NCBI GenBank assembly: GCA_964624955.1
Contig: CAZUZF010000001.1
Location: forward strand, 1-48,287
Source: JACQHJ01 sp964624955
Lineage (GTDB): Bacteria; Patescibacteriota; Microgenomatia; Levybacterales; UBA12049
Direction: 5' to 3'
Length of the DNA: 48,287 nucleotides
Each line of letters opens with the position of its first letter. The first letter of the stretch is position 1. The position numbers and the translations under genes were made by a program. Positions 16,438 to 26,114 of the stretch are shown one piece after another. A model generated the notes under the pieces. That model did not search any database and had not been told where the DNA came from. It worked only from the letters and a program-made list of their open reading frames with translations.

Positions 16438-18880
16438 ATGGCAAAGCTTAGCGTATCACTTATCTGNNNNNNNNNNNNNNNNNNNNNNNNNNNNNNNNNN
16501 NNNNNNNNNNNNNNNNNNNNNNNNNNNNNNNNNNNNNNNNNNNNNNNNNNNNNNNNNNNNNNNNNNAATAATTCTTTTAACAGATGCGGGATGTTTACTG
16601 GATAAAAATTGGGTAAAAAACATCTCAGAACCGTTTAAAAAATCCTCAGTAGATGTGGTAGCGGGATATTACCAGGGAAAATATTCAAACACATTTGAAA
16701 AGTCAGTAATTCCTTACGCTTTAGTCATGGAAGACAAAATAAACCCAAAAGACTTTCTTCCTGCGGCTAGATCAATGGCGTTTAGAAAAAAAGTATGGGA
16801 AGAAATTGGCGGATTTGATGAAAAATTATCCCATAATGAAGATTTTGCATTTGCAAATAAAATTAAAGATAAAGGTTTTAAAATTCAATTTCAAAAAAAT
16901 GCAATAGTTTATTGGCTACCTAGAAAAAATATTACGCAAGCGTTTAAGATGTTTTTCAGATTTGCTCTTGGAGATGCGCAGGCAAACATTTTTAGACCTA
17001 AAGTAACTTATATTTTCCTAAGATATATTTTTGCAGCATATCTTTTAATACTAATTCCAATTATGAAATCTTTGTATTTTAATTTATTCATTATTTCACT
17101 CTTTTTGGCTTATGTTTTATGGTCTATATCAAAAAATTTTAAATATGTAAAAAAAACTGTTGTCATTATTTATCTCCCACTGCTTCAATTTACGTCAGAT
17201 ATTGCAGTTTTAACCGCTACAAGTCTTGGAGTCATTCAAAAAATCAATTTAAACAATTTTTTAAGTTTGGTAAGACAAAACAGCGGAGTTTTTTTAATTA
17301 TTTTTGGTTATATTTTAACAACGCTTCTTTTAATTAATTGGGGAATTCCAAACACGAATCATCCTTTTAGCTATGCAATGGATGAGTGGCATTTCTTACA
17401 ATCCCTTAGAGCATTTATCACACAAGGAACAGGACTTGTAAGCGGATCGGCAAATATCCCTTTTTACCACATAGTTTCGTCAATTATATTTCTGGTGCCT
17501 TTTTATCTTTTTAGCATAGTTAATCCTTTGGCAATAAAATCTTCCATCGATAATTTACCTATGCAGCAAGTTCTTTTTGAAGTGCTAAGACTCCATACAC
17601 TTTTATACGGGGTTTTATCTGTCTGGGTTATTTATGATTTATTAAGAAAATATGTTAAAAGGTTTTCAATTATTTTAACCACAATATTTACCTTAACTCC
17701 GTTATTTCTTCTTCTTACCAACTACTATAAATATGACATTACATTACTTTTTTGGATTATTGTGACATTGTATTTGCTTTTTAAATATTACAAAAGTCAA
17801 AATGTTCATCATTTTATATTTGCAGGAATTGCAACAGGACTTGCTCTTTCTACAAAATTTACAGCCATACCACTTTTTGTCTCTTATATTCTTTCTTTTT
17901 TTATCTTTACGCAAAAAAGAAATTATAAATACTTAATTATTTCGATATTTGTTATTTTAATAGTATTTTTGTTAGTTGGTATTCCAGATATTGTCTTTGG
18001 TAAAGGAAACTATTACGAGCTTCTTAGTTCCACATTGGTTCAAGGACCAAAGCTTAGTAATGTATTTAATTTGGGATATCCTGTATGGTCCTACCTTCTT
18101 TTTAGGCAATTTCCATCTATTTTTGGCTACTTTATTATACCTATCTACTTTCTTTCCATGATCTTTTTCGCAGCATATCTTTTAATTAAATTTCTAACTG
18201 GGAAAATTAGGGAATATAAGATTGAATTATTTTTATTCATGGCTTCTTTGTTGTTTTTGATAGTAACAATCTCATTTAATTTGGATGGTGGGGGAAATAG
18301 AGCTTTGGTTCTGCTTCCATTTATGGTCATATTATCAGGTATATTTTTTAAGACTGTTTATAACTTTAAAGTTTTTGAAAATTATAAAAATATAATATAT
18401 GCAATATTATTTTTAGGAATTATTCTGCAAACTATTCAATCGTTTTCCTGGATTTCAGTGAAGATTTTTCCTGACCCAAGAGAAGTTTCTTCAAAGTGGA
18501 TTATCAAAAATATACCTCCAGGAAGTGAGATTGGGGTTGAAAACATACCAATTTATCAAATGTTGCCTGACTTTGTGGTAAAAGATTATTACTTTAAACA
18601 GTACAATAAGACTTATGAAACAGTCTATAAGTATCAAATTATTTCGAAAGATTCAACGTTACCAAAATACGTAATTGTTACAAATGATTTTGACAATGCA
18701 AATTATGTTAAAAGTTCACCAAAGAAAGATTTGATAAGAAAACTTAATGAAAACGGATATAAAAAAATAATAGTTTTTTCTCCTCAATTAAAATATTATA
18801 ATTTATTTGCGAATAGATTATATTTTGTTGTTACAAATATAATCCAAATGCCTATAAGTATTTCAATTTATGAAAAATAA
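16438..18880 (+). CDS. GT2 glycosyltransferase fused to a GT-C membrane domain (contains assembly gap)
   Basis: Before the gap, an ATG at 16438 reads MAKLSVSLI, a typical GT2 beginning. The frame that runs straight through the 100 Ns from 16385 gives no GT2 sequence before the gap and is an artefact. After the gap the GT2 domain continues with LLTDAGCLLDKNW, ARSMAFRKKVWEEIGGFDE and HNEDFAFANKIKDKG. Two helices and linkers follow. A GT-C part then has MDEWHFLQSLRAF as its acidic loop, about ten helices and a soluble end. It probably moves a sugar onto or across a lipid carrier. About 50-60 residues including the GT2 nucleotide site are missing. The last 11 bases overlap the next gene. Confidence 0.75.
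16467..16566. other. Assembly gap of 100 N
   Basis: A placeholder of exactly 100 bases inside the GT2 domain. The visible frame before it (frame of 16438) differs from the frame after it, so its true length is not 100 modulo 3. Confidence 0.98.
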
Positions 18881-19583
18881 TAATTTCGCAATAGTTATTC
18901 CTTCTTATAATGAAGTAAAAAATATTTCTATATTGATGAAGGGAATTAATAAATTTTTACCTGGCTCAGAGATCGTTATTGTGGATGATTCTAGAGTTGA
19001 AGAAAATGAAAAACTTAAAAAAATGATTAAAAACAAAAAGGATATTATTCTTATTTCTAGACTTACAAAATCAGGAAGAGGAAGCGCTGTTATTGAGGGA
19101 TTTAGACAGGTATTAAGGGATAAGAATATAAAATACATATTCGAGATGGACTCTGATTTGGCACATGATCCCCAAGAATTTGAAAGATTTATTAAAAAAC
19201 TATCGGAGAAAAATTATGGTTTAATTATAGGTTCAAGGTATTTACCTGGGGGAAGAATAAAAAATATTGCCAAAAACAGAACTATATTAAGTAGGGTTAT
19301 AAATTTATTTCTAAGATATTGGTTGGGAATTAAAGTCTCTGATTTTACAAGTGGTTTTAGACTTTACACTAGGGGGGCAGTTGAATATTTAACAAAGATA
19401 GAAATAAAAGCAAAAGGATTTATAACTCTTTCTGAAGTTTTATATAAATTGTATAAAAAGGGATTTGAAATAAGTGAAGTTCCAATTACCTGGAACTTTA
19501 GAAAATATGGCAAATCTAACGTTAATACAAGCGAACTTTTAAATTCCTTATTTTTTGTTTTAAAAATGAGGATATTTAACTAA
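18870..19583 (+). CDS. Polyprenol-phosphate mannosyltransferase-like GT2 (DPM1 type)
   Basis: DPM1-type enzymes make polyprenyl-phosphate sugars, the donors of GT-C transferases. The 237-residue protein has IVIPSYNEVKNI (about 8-19), VDDSR, the metal site FEMDSDLAHDPQEF (Asp93/Asp95 region), GSRYLPGG, SDFTSGFRLYTRGA and the acceptor-side GFITLSEVLYKLYKKGFEI. It lacks the extra membrane domain of some bacterial versions. It starts within the end of the preceding GT2/GT-C gene (11-base overlap), so donor synthesis and use may be coupled. It meets the minus-strand methyltransferase tail to tail with a 4-base overlap. Glucose or another hexose may replace mannose. Confidence 0.88.
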   Translation: MKNNNFAIVIPSYNEVKNISILMKGINKFLPGSEIVIVDDSRVEENEKLKKMIKNKKDIILISRLTKSGRGSAVIEGFRQVLRDKNIKYIFEMDSDLAHDPQEFERFIKKLSEKNYGLIIGSRYLPGGRIKNIAKNRTILSRVINLFLRYWLGIKVSDFTSGFRLYTRGAVEYLTKIEIKAKGFITLSEVLYKLYKKGFEISEVPITWNFRKYGKSNVNTSELLNSLFFVLKMRIFN

Positions 19584-20794
19584 ACAACTTCAAATTTTGG
19601 AAGTGGAAATATGAAATGCCCTCCACCTTTAAGATACGCACGTTCCCTTTTTAAAAACTCGGTTTTAAAAAACCAAGGTAGTACTAACATATAATCAGGC
19701 TTATCTTTTCTTGCCTGTTCCTCTGAAATAATTGAAATACCAACGGAAGCAATTTTCTTTCCCCATTTTTCTGGATTTCTTTCAACAGCATAGGGAATAT
19801 ATTTTGGAGTAAGTCCAAAATATTGCAAAAGTGTATTTCCTCGTGTTGAGGCACCATAAAGGTATATCTTCTTTCCTTTATTTGTTTCTTTTTTTATAAA
19901 GCTCATAATTTTTTCTTTATTTTCTTTTATTCTTTTTGCAAAATCTTTGTAGATCTTTTTGTTTGTTAACTTAAGTCTGTTTTCTAATGCTTGCATTCTC
20001 AATACATTCTTACTAATTCTTCTTTTGCCCTTTAAAGCAATATATGTTCTAAAACTTCCGCCATTTAAGTCTCTTAATTCAACATCAAACACCTCCATGC
20101 CGTGTTTTTTTAATAAATAGTTTAATGCTAAAAGAGAATAATATTCTAAATGTTCATTTACCGCATTATCAAATGCATTTTTTTTAAGCATCTCAACTAG
20201 GTAATTTTGCTGGATTACAAAGATACCATCCTCTTTCATTATTTTTTTAACATCTTCAACAAATTTATTAGGATCTTCCATATCGTAAAAGCAGGAAATT
20301 GCGCTGATTATGTCAGCTTTGAGATTTTTTGTGTGTTTTGCATAGGATTCGTATGTAAAGTAATCATTAACAACTTCGTCAGCATATTTTTTACTTTCTC
20401 TTGCAAGTTTTTTAACTGGTTCTACAGATACTCTATGAACTGATTTTGGATAAAAACTAAGCATTGTTCCATCGTTTGCGCCAATATCTACAGTTACAAT
20501 TTTGTCACTGGTTTTTTTAATCTTTTTTAACGATTGATCAACTATTCCTTTTAATTCGTCTTTCATAGTTTGATTAATACCGGATTTATATCCGTATCTT
20601 TCGGTATAAAGGTATTTCTGGGGAGCGTTGTAATCAAGTTGGACAAGAAGACATTTCTTGCAAACAAATATATTAAGGGGAAAAGCTTTTGGTTTTCTAT
20701 TCGTTTTTACAAAATCAGAAAGATAAAGATTTCCTAAAGATAATATTTTTAATAATTTTTTTGAGTCACAAACTCTGCACGCTTTGATTTTCAT
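19580..20794 (-). CDS. Sugar C-methyltransferase, SAM-dependent
   Basis: The 404-residue protein shows the three-part layout of NDP-sugar C-methyltransferases. An N-terminal zinc site has Cys6, Cys9, Cys45 and Cys48. A Rossmann SAM domain has VDIGANDGT (102-110). A C-terminal domain begins around KKIYLYGASTRGNTLLQYFG (about 308-327). VNEHLEYYSL in the middle is also typical. The family adds a methyl group to a keto-sugar carbon to make branched sugars. It is the only gene in this stretch on the minus strand. Its promoter interleaves with that of the flippase in the element at 20807-20843. No sugar nucleotide biosynthesis genes are nearby, so the substrate would come from elsewhere. Confidence 0.88.
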   Translation of the reverse strand: MKIKACRVCDSKKLLKILSLGNLYLSDFVKTNRKPKAFPLNIFVCKKCLLVQLDYNAPQKYLYTERYGYKSGINQTMKDELKGIVDQSLKKIKKTSDKIVTVDIGANDGTMLSFYPKSVHRVSVEPVKKLARESKKYADEVVNDYFTYESYAKHTKNLKADIISAISCFYDMEDPNKFVEDVKKIMKEDGIFVIQQNYLVEMLKKNAFDNAVNEHLEYYSLLALNYLLKKHGMEVFDVELRDLNGGSFRTYIALKGKRRISKNVLRMQALENRLKLTNKKIYKDFAKRIKENKEKIMSFIKKETNKGKKIYLYGASTRGNTLLQYFGLTPKYIPYAVERNPEKWGKKIASVGISIISEEQARKDKPDYMLVLPWFFKTEFLKRERAYLKGGGHFIFPLPKFEVV

Positions 20795-20806
20795 TTAGAG
20801 GAGCAG

Positions 20807-20843
20807 TTAATGTATTATAAAGGCAAAATTGGTATAATTTCAA
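20807..20843. promoter_or_regulatory. Bidirectional promoter element, copy B
   Basis: Minus strand: TTGAAA (20843-20838), 18 bases, TATAAT (20819-20814) drives the methyltransferase. Plus strand: extended -10 TGGTATAAT (box 20833-20838) drives the flippase. The plus -10 and the minus -35 share base 20838 and abut, so both cannot be occupied at once. It matches copy A at 30 of 37 positions. Confidence 0.65.
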
Positions 20844-20851
20844 TAGTAAAT

Positions 20852-22075
20852 ATGGGATATACGAGGGTTGCTATAAAAGGCATCTCATGGATGTCTGTTT
20901 TTAGAATTGTAACAAGAGCTTTATCACTCTTAAAAATTGCTGTACTTGCAAGAGTTTTAACTCCCTCTCAGTTCGGTGTATTTGGAATTGCATCTTTAGT
21001 CTTAGCGTTTTTAGAAATTCTTACAGAAACTGGAATAAATATAATATTAATTCAAGCGAAAAAAGAGATTGAGGAGTATATAGATTCTGCTTGGGTTGTT
21101 TCAATTATAAGGGGAATTATAATTTGTTTAGTAATAGTTATTTCGTCTCCAATCGTCGCCCTTTTTTTTAGAACCCCAGAGGCTTTAGGTATTTTACTTT
21201 TAATAAGTTTGGTGCCTTTGATAAAAGGATTTATTAATCCTGCGGAAGTTAAGTTTCAGAAAGAGCTAGGGTTTATGTATGAATTTTGGTTTAGGACCAC
21301 ATTATTTTTCGTTGATGCACTAGCCACAGTTTTTTTTGCAATTGTTACACATTCGGTATATAGCCTAGTGTTTGGTTTATTAATTGGGTCAATATTGGAA
21401 GTTATTTTATCATTTGCATTGATAAGGCCTTTACCAAAATTAAGATTCGATAGAAAATATTTTAAAGAAATTTTCCAAAAAGGCAAATGGATTACAGTGT
21501 CAGGTATTTTGAACTATTTCGGAGACAATGGGGATGATATTATAGTCGGAAGATTTTTAGGTACAACCACTTTAGGAATTTATCAAGTTGCTTATAGAAT
21601 ATCTATCTTACCTATTTCAGAAATATCAGACGTAGTCAATAAAGTTATCTTTCCGGTATATTCTAAAATTGAAGGTGATAGAGATCGTCTTAGAAAAGCA
21701 TTTGTTAAAACAACCTCTATTGTTTCTGTTGCTACATTATTATTGGGCGTATTGATTTTTACCTTCCCTGAAACAATAGTTACTGTTGTCTTGGGACAGC
21801 AATGGTTAAATGCTGTACCTGTTTTAAAAATATTATCGATATATGGCGTTTTGAGAGGAGTTCTATCTCCTTCGTCTGCTGTATTTTTAGCAATTGAGAG
21901 ACAGGAATATGTCACCATAATGACTTTAACTAGATTTGGAGTTTTATTAATAACTATCATTCCTTTTGTATTAATGTTCGGAGTATTGGGGGCAGTTTAT
22001 TCCGCTATTCTTTCTGCAGTTGGGGAAATCCCAGTTATTTTTGTCCTGTTGTATAAATCATTTAAGAGTAACTAA
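20852..22075 (+). CDS. Polysaccharide flippase, MOP/Wzx type
   Basis: Wzx-type proteins flip lipid-linked oligosaccharides across the membrane. From the ATG at 20852 the protein has 407 residues and about 12 membrane helices. The N-terminal GISWMSVFRIVTRALSLLKI and LARVLTPSQFGVFGIASLVL match the family start, where ARxLxPxxFG is the usual motif. Mid-protein it has GDNGDDIIVGRFLGTTTLGIY, the second-half repeat of that motif. A 14-residue extension to an ATG at 20810 is rejected because the -10 box lies inside it. The next glycosyltransferase starts 1 base after its stop. It most likely exports the product of this locus. Confidence 0.88.
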   Translation: MGYTRVAIKGISWMSVFRIVTRALSLLKIAVLARVLTPSQFGVFGIASLVLAFLEILTETGINIILIQAKKEIEEYIDSAWVVSIIRGIIICLVIVISSPIVALFFRTPEALGILLLISLVPLIKGFINPAEVKFQKELGFMYEFWFRTTLFFVDALATVFFAIVTHSVYSLVFGLLIGSILEVILSFALIRPLPKLRFDRKYFKEIFQKGKWITVSGILNYFGDNGDDIIVGRFLGTTTLGIYQVAYRISILPISEISDVVNKVIFPVYSKIEGDRDRLRKAFVKTTSIVSVATLLLGVLIFTFPETIVTVVLGQQWLNAVPVLKILSIYGVLRGVLSPSSAVFLAIERQEYVTIMTLTRFGVLLITIIPFVLMFGVLGAVYSAILSAVGEIPVIFVLLYKSFKSN

Positions 22076-22076
22076 T

Positions 22077-23189
22077 ATGAAAATCGCTGTGTTTTACAAC
22101 ATTGCTTTTAGCGGAGCAAAACGAGTAGTATTTGAACATATTAGGGGATTAAATTCCTTGGGGCATGTTGTTGATATATACACAACAGACGATGCAAAAG
22201 ATATTTTCAGCGCGTCCGAAAGCGCAACAAATTTTTATTTATATAATTTTAAACCTACTGTTCTAAATATCCCATTTTTAGATAGATTTAAAAGTGATTT
22301 TATTGATACATTTATAAGTCTTAGATTGATTCATAAAAAAATAGCACAAGATATAGATCAAAGGAATTATGACATAGTTCTAGCGCATACTGATATTAAT
22401 ACTCAAGCGCCATTTTTATTAAGATTCCTTAAAACAAAAAGTATTTACTTTTGTTTAGAACCCCTTAGAAATGCTTATGAATATTCACTTAGGTTTAATG
22501 AAAACGTAAATATCTTCAAGGATATATATGAAAACATAAACAGGTTAATTAGAAAGCAAATAGATAGAACAAATACTCTATCAACGGATCATATCCTAGC
22601 TCTTTCTTTATTTGGAAGAGAAAGAATTATTGGGGCTTACGATCTCTATCCAAAGGTTTCCTATTTAGGAGTAAATGAGAAGTTATTTATGCCTAAAAGA
22701 AATATAAAAAAGAAGTATATATTTTTCGTAGCTGAGAAAAGAATTGTATATGGGTATGATTTAGCAAAGAAGGCAATGGATTTAATTCCTAAAGAAATAA
22801 GACCAGAGCTTAGAATCGTTTCATGGAAGAAGAATAACTCTGAAAGATTATCTGATGAGGACTTAGTAAATTTATATAATGAATCAATTCTCACGCTTTC
22901 TTTAAGTAGATTTGACACCTTTGGATTAGTTCCTTTGGAATCTATGGCCTGTGGTGTACCTGTTATTGCATTAAATGTTGCAGGATACAGAGAGACAATA
23001 GTGAATAACGAGACAGGATATCTAGTTGATTTTGATCCACAAGATATTGCAGAGAAAGTAATATATTTATTGAATAATCCAGAGACATTAAAAAGAATGG
23101 GCAAGAGAGGAAGAGAATGGATTATTAAAAATTGGACTTGGAATTTACAAATGAGAAATCTCGAAAAATTAATAAAAGAATGCATTTAG
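22077..23189 (+). CDS. Glycosyltransferase family 4
   Basis: A 370-residue GT-B enzyme, predicted cytoplasmic. It starts MKIAVFYNIAFSGAKRVVFEH. It has the C-terminal domain signature SRFDTFGLVPLESMACGVPV (about 294-313) with the Glu of the EX7E region, and ends with the usual helix after the NETGYLVDFDPQDIAEKV stretch. The first Glu of EX7E is replaced by Asp (DTFG). The start follows the flippase stop by 1 base and gives the family N-terminus. An ATG at 22020 in the same frame would lie inside the flippase gene and is rejected. It is one of the likely repeat-unit assembly enzymes. The sugar specificity is unknown. Confidence 0.9.
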   Translation: MKIAVFYNIAFSGAKRVVFEHIRGLNSLGHVVDIYTTDDAKDIFSASESATNFYLYNFKPTVLNIPFLDRFKSDFIDTFISLRLIHKKIAQDIDQRNYDIVLAHTDINTQAPFLLRFLKTKSIYFCLEPLRNAYEYSLRFNENVNIFKDIYENINRLIRKQIDRTNTLSTDHILALSLFGRERIIGAYDLYPKVSYLGVNEKLFMPKRNIKKKYIFFVAEKRIVYGYDLAKKAMDLIPKEIRPELRIVSWKKNNSERLSDEDLVNLYNESILTLSLSRFDTFGLVPLESMACGVPVIALNVAGYRETIVNNETGYLVDFDPQDIAEKVIYLLNNPETLKRMGKRGREWIIKNWTWNLQMRNLEKLIKECI

Positions 23190-23190
23190 A

Positions 23191-23883
23191 ATGTTGATAA
23201 AATATATATATTTTATTTACAAATACATAAAAGGAGTTATATTTTTTTCATATTTACGTATTAAAAGAGAAATAAATACTCTATTAAGAAAACCATTTTT
23301 TTATGTAATTGGTGATAGTCATACATTATGTTTCCAACACGAAAAATTTATAATTAAGCATATAGGGCCAGCCACAGCCTATAGATTAATATTTGATAAA
23401 ACTACCTCTGATGGAAAAGAAAAAATAATTAGGTACATAAATAAAATCTATAATAACAAACAAATTAATATTATTTTTGTATTTGGGGAATTGGATGTTA
23501 GGATCCATATAAATAAAGCATCTAAATTAAAAAAGATATCATTAGACAAGGTTATTCAGAATACGGTCGTTTCATATATGAAGTTTCTAAGGTTTATTAA
23601 AAATAAATATCCTGGAATTAATATTTATGTTTTCAATATACTTCCCCAAGGTGAACAAAAAAACATTTATAAATACTCTTTCTATGCAAATAGGAAAACT
23701 AGGTTAAAAATTGCAAAAAAGGTAAACAAAAAATTAAGTCAATATTCAAAAATCAACAATTTTAAGTTTATATACATATTTGATTATCTTGTTGACAAAT
23801 ACGGAAATAGAAAGAAAGAATATATTTTTGATAACGTACATTATAATAGAAAAATTGTTCCATATATTTTAAATCAGATATAA
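23191..23883 (+). CDS. SGNH/GDSL-hydrolase-like protein
   Basis: A 230-residue Lys-rich protein. A hydrophobic, aromatic N-terminus (about 1-22) may anchor it or act as an uncleaved signal. Three SGNH blocks are visible: VIGDSHTLCF (Ser43), VFGELDVRIH (about 97-106, in the place of the oxyanion Gly/Asn block) and DNVHY (Asp214 and His217). These give a plausible Ser-Asp-His triad, so an esterase or O-acyl transferase on the glycan is likely. It lies 1 base after the GT4 gene and 11 bases before the next glycosyltransferase, inside the locus. The divergence of block III leaves some doubt about activity. Confidence 0.7.
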   Translation: MLIKYIYFIYKYIKGVIFFSYLRIKREINTLLRKPFFYVIGDSHTLCFQHEKFIIKHIGPATAYRLIFDKTTSDGKEKIIRYINKIYNNKQINIIFVFGELDVRIHINKASKLKKISLDKVIQNTVVSYMKFLRFIKNKYPGINIYVFNILPQGEQKNIYKYSFYANRKTRLKIAKKVNKKLSQYSKINNFKFIYIFDYLVDKYGNRKKEYIFDNVHYNRKIVPYILNQI

Positions 23884-23894
23884 ACATTTTATTC

Positions 23895-26111
23895 ATGATA
23901 TCCATAATTATTGTTCACTATAAAAATGAAAAAGATTTATTTGATTGTTTAGAAAGTCTATATAGTTTTAAAATAAAACAATCATATGAGGTTATAATTG
24001 TTGATAACAGCGAGAACAGAAACCTTCAAAAATCATTGACATCCAAAAAATATAAAAATCTACAATATATCTCTGTTGCTAAAAACATTGGATATGGTGC
24101 TGGAATAAATTTAGGAGCAAAATATGCAAAGGGAGAATATTTATTTGTTTTAAATCCAGACGTTTTATTTGAAAAAGATATTATTCCCTCTTTAACAAAA
24201 AAACTTCAAAGAGACAAAGAGATTGGTATTATTGCTCCCTTGCTTTATACAACTGATGACAAAATTATGGAACAAGGTGCAAAAGAACTTACCCCACTTA
24301 AGGCATTTGTGAAGTTTTCTTTTATAGATAAATTATTACCAAATAATCCTATATCCAAAGACTATTGGATAAAGAATTGGGGAAACGGTGGCCTTAAGGA
24401 GGTAGATAATGTCCCAGGTACAGCATTCGTTATTAGAAAAAAACTTTTTGATAAAGTTGGAGGATTTGATGAAAACTTCTTTCTTTATTTTGAGGAATTT
24501 GATTTATGTAAAAGAATAAGAAAATTAGGTTATAAAATTTTCATTGACCCAACCTCCAAATTAATTCATAAGTGGGAAACAACTACAAAATTATTAAAAA
24601 ACAGAGATGAAATTTTTAAAAAAAGTAGATTTTATTATTTCAAAAAACATTTCGGGCTCTATAAGGCAATAATTATCGAATCATTTTTAAACATTAATAA
24701 AACAACATTAACTCTTGCATTAATATTTCTTTTGGCACTTTTTATTAGACTTTATAAAGTAGATAGTTTAGTTCCTTTTATAGGAGACCAGGGTTGGTTC
24801 TTCTTATCAGCAAAAAATGCGATAGTCTCTAATCAACTACCCTTAGTTGGTATAACCTCAAGTCATCCTTGGCTCCACCAAGGGCCACTTTGGACATATA
24901 TAGTTTTAGTTTTATTCAAAATATTTAACTTTAGCCCGGCAGCTCCCTTTTATTTTACGGCTTTTATCGATGGAATAGTTGTATTGTTGGTTTATAAATT
25001 AGTTAATAAGATGTTTTTTCAAAAAATAGCTTTATATTCTTGTCTAATTTATGCTTTTTCCCCTGTTGTAATCTTAAGCGCAAGAATGGCCTATCATACG
25101 AGTCTAATTCCAGCTTTCATACTTTTATATTTTTATTCTCTCTTTAACTTTTTAAAAGGAAATAAGTATTATTTTCCCTTAGCAATTCTTTTCCTTGGGG
25201 TTTTATATAATTTAGAACTTCAAACAGCAATGTTGGGCATACTTTTTTTTCTAATATTAATTTTTGGATTTATTAAAAGGCATATATGGTTTAAATCTAT
25301 ATTAAACAAAAAAATACTATCTCTTTCTTTCTTTGCATTTCTTGTTCCAATGCTTCCCATCTTAATTTATGATTTGCAAAATGGTTTTCCTCAAACAGTA
25401 GTTTTTGGCGGTTGGATAATATACAAAGGAGCTTCTTTTTTTATAAAATTATTCGAAGGCGGAGTTACCAATTTTCAGCCATATATTTTAATGCTTGATT
25501 ACTTTTATGAATTCATAAGAAAACTTATCTTTATACAAAATGGAATACTCTCTTTAGCGGTTTTTATATTAAGTATTTTTACTCTTGTTTATAAATTAAC
25601 TAACAAAAAACTATCTAAGCCATTAAATTTAGGAACCTTACTAATATTTTTATTTCTTTTATTTTTAACAGGAGGAATTTTGGTGAGTAATACACCTTCA
25701 GATGCGTATTTAATGTCGCTTTTTATCCCATCAATTTTAATGGTTTCGATATTTTTGGATTATATTTCCAAAAACAGGATTATATATTTATCTGTTCTTT
25801 CTATAGTTGTACTTATAGCATTTTTAAATGCATACCATCTTTTTTCTAATGATTATTTTACAGGCACTCACAAAAGCTATGGTCCAAATCTAAATGACAG
25901 AATAAAGGCAGTTAAGCAAATCATCAAAGATTCTGGTAATAAAAGTATTTCAATAATTGGAAAGGGAGAGGGAAGTCAGTTTGAAAGCTTTACAGATAAC
26001 CACGAATATTTATTCTGGTACTTTGGTAAGAATCCAATAGAAAGAAATGGGGAAATACTCTATATATTGTCTGAAGGTAAAAAGAGCATTACAATAGAGG
26101 AAAGAAAGTAA
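23895..26111 (+). CDS. GT2 glycosyltransferase fused to a GT-C membrane domain
   Basis: Of 738 residues, the first about 260 are a GT2 domain of rhamnosyltransferase type. It has ISIIIVHYKNEKDL, IVDNSENR, NIGYGAGINLGA, VLNPDVLF as the metal site, and VGGFDENFFLYFEEFDLCKR. The remaining about 470 residues are a GT-C domain starting near residue 275, with LVPFIGDQGWFFLSAKNAI as its outer acidic motif, about ten helices and a short soluble end. One chain thus holds a cytoplasmic and an extracytoplasmic sugar transferase. The gene at 16438 has the same domain order. The fusion has no gap or frame break, so it is real in the assembly. Substrates are unknown. Confidence 0.85.
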   Translation: MISIIIVHYKNEKDLFDCLESLYSFKIKQSYEVIIVDNSENRNLQKSLTSKKYKNLQYISVAKNIGYGAGINLGAKYAKGEYLFVLNPDVLFEKDIIPSLTKKLQRDKEIGIIAPLLYTTDDKIMEQGAKELTPLKAFVKFSFIDKLLPNNPISKDYWIKNWGNGGLKEVDNVPGTAFVIRKKLFDKVGGFDENFFLYFEEFDLCKRIRKLGYKIFIDPTSKLIHKWETTTKLLKNRDEIFKKSRFYYFKKHFGLYKAIIIESFLNINKTTLTLALIFLLALFIRLYKVDSLVPFIGDQGWFFLSAKNAIVSNQLPLVGITSSHPWLHQGPLWTYIVLVLFKIFNFSPAAPFYFTAFIDGIVVLLVYKLVNKMFFQKIALYSCLIYAFSPVVILSARMAYHTSLIPAFILLYFYSLFNFLKGNKYYFPLAILFLGVLYNLELQTAMLGILFFLILIFGFIKRHIWFKSILNKKILSLSFFAFLVPMLPILIYDLQNGFPQTVVFGGWIIYKGASFFIKLFEGGVTNFQPYILMLDYFYEFIRKLIFIQNGILSLAVFILSIFTLVYKLTNKKLSKPLNLGTLLIFLFLLFLTGGILVSNTPSDAYLMSLFIPSILMVSIFLDYISKNRIIYLSVLSIVVLIAFLNAYHLFSNDYFTGTHKSYGPNLNDRIKAVKQIIKDSGNKSISIIGKGEGSQFESFTDNHEYLFWYFGKNPIERNGEILYILSEGKKSITIEERK

Positions 26112-26114
26112 AAA

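Noticed and set aside
20810..20851. N-terminal extension of the flippase
   Set aside because: It would begin inside the bidirectional promoter and upstream of its own -10 box.
22020..22076. N-terminal extension of the second GT4 enzyme
   Set aside because: It would overlap the flippase gene by more than 50 bases and precede the clear family start MKIAVFYN.
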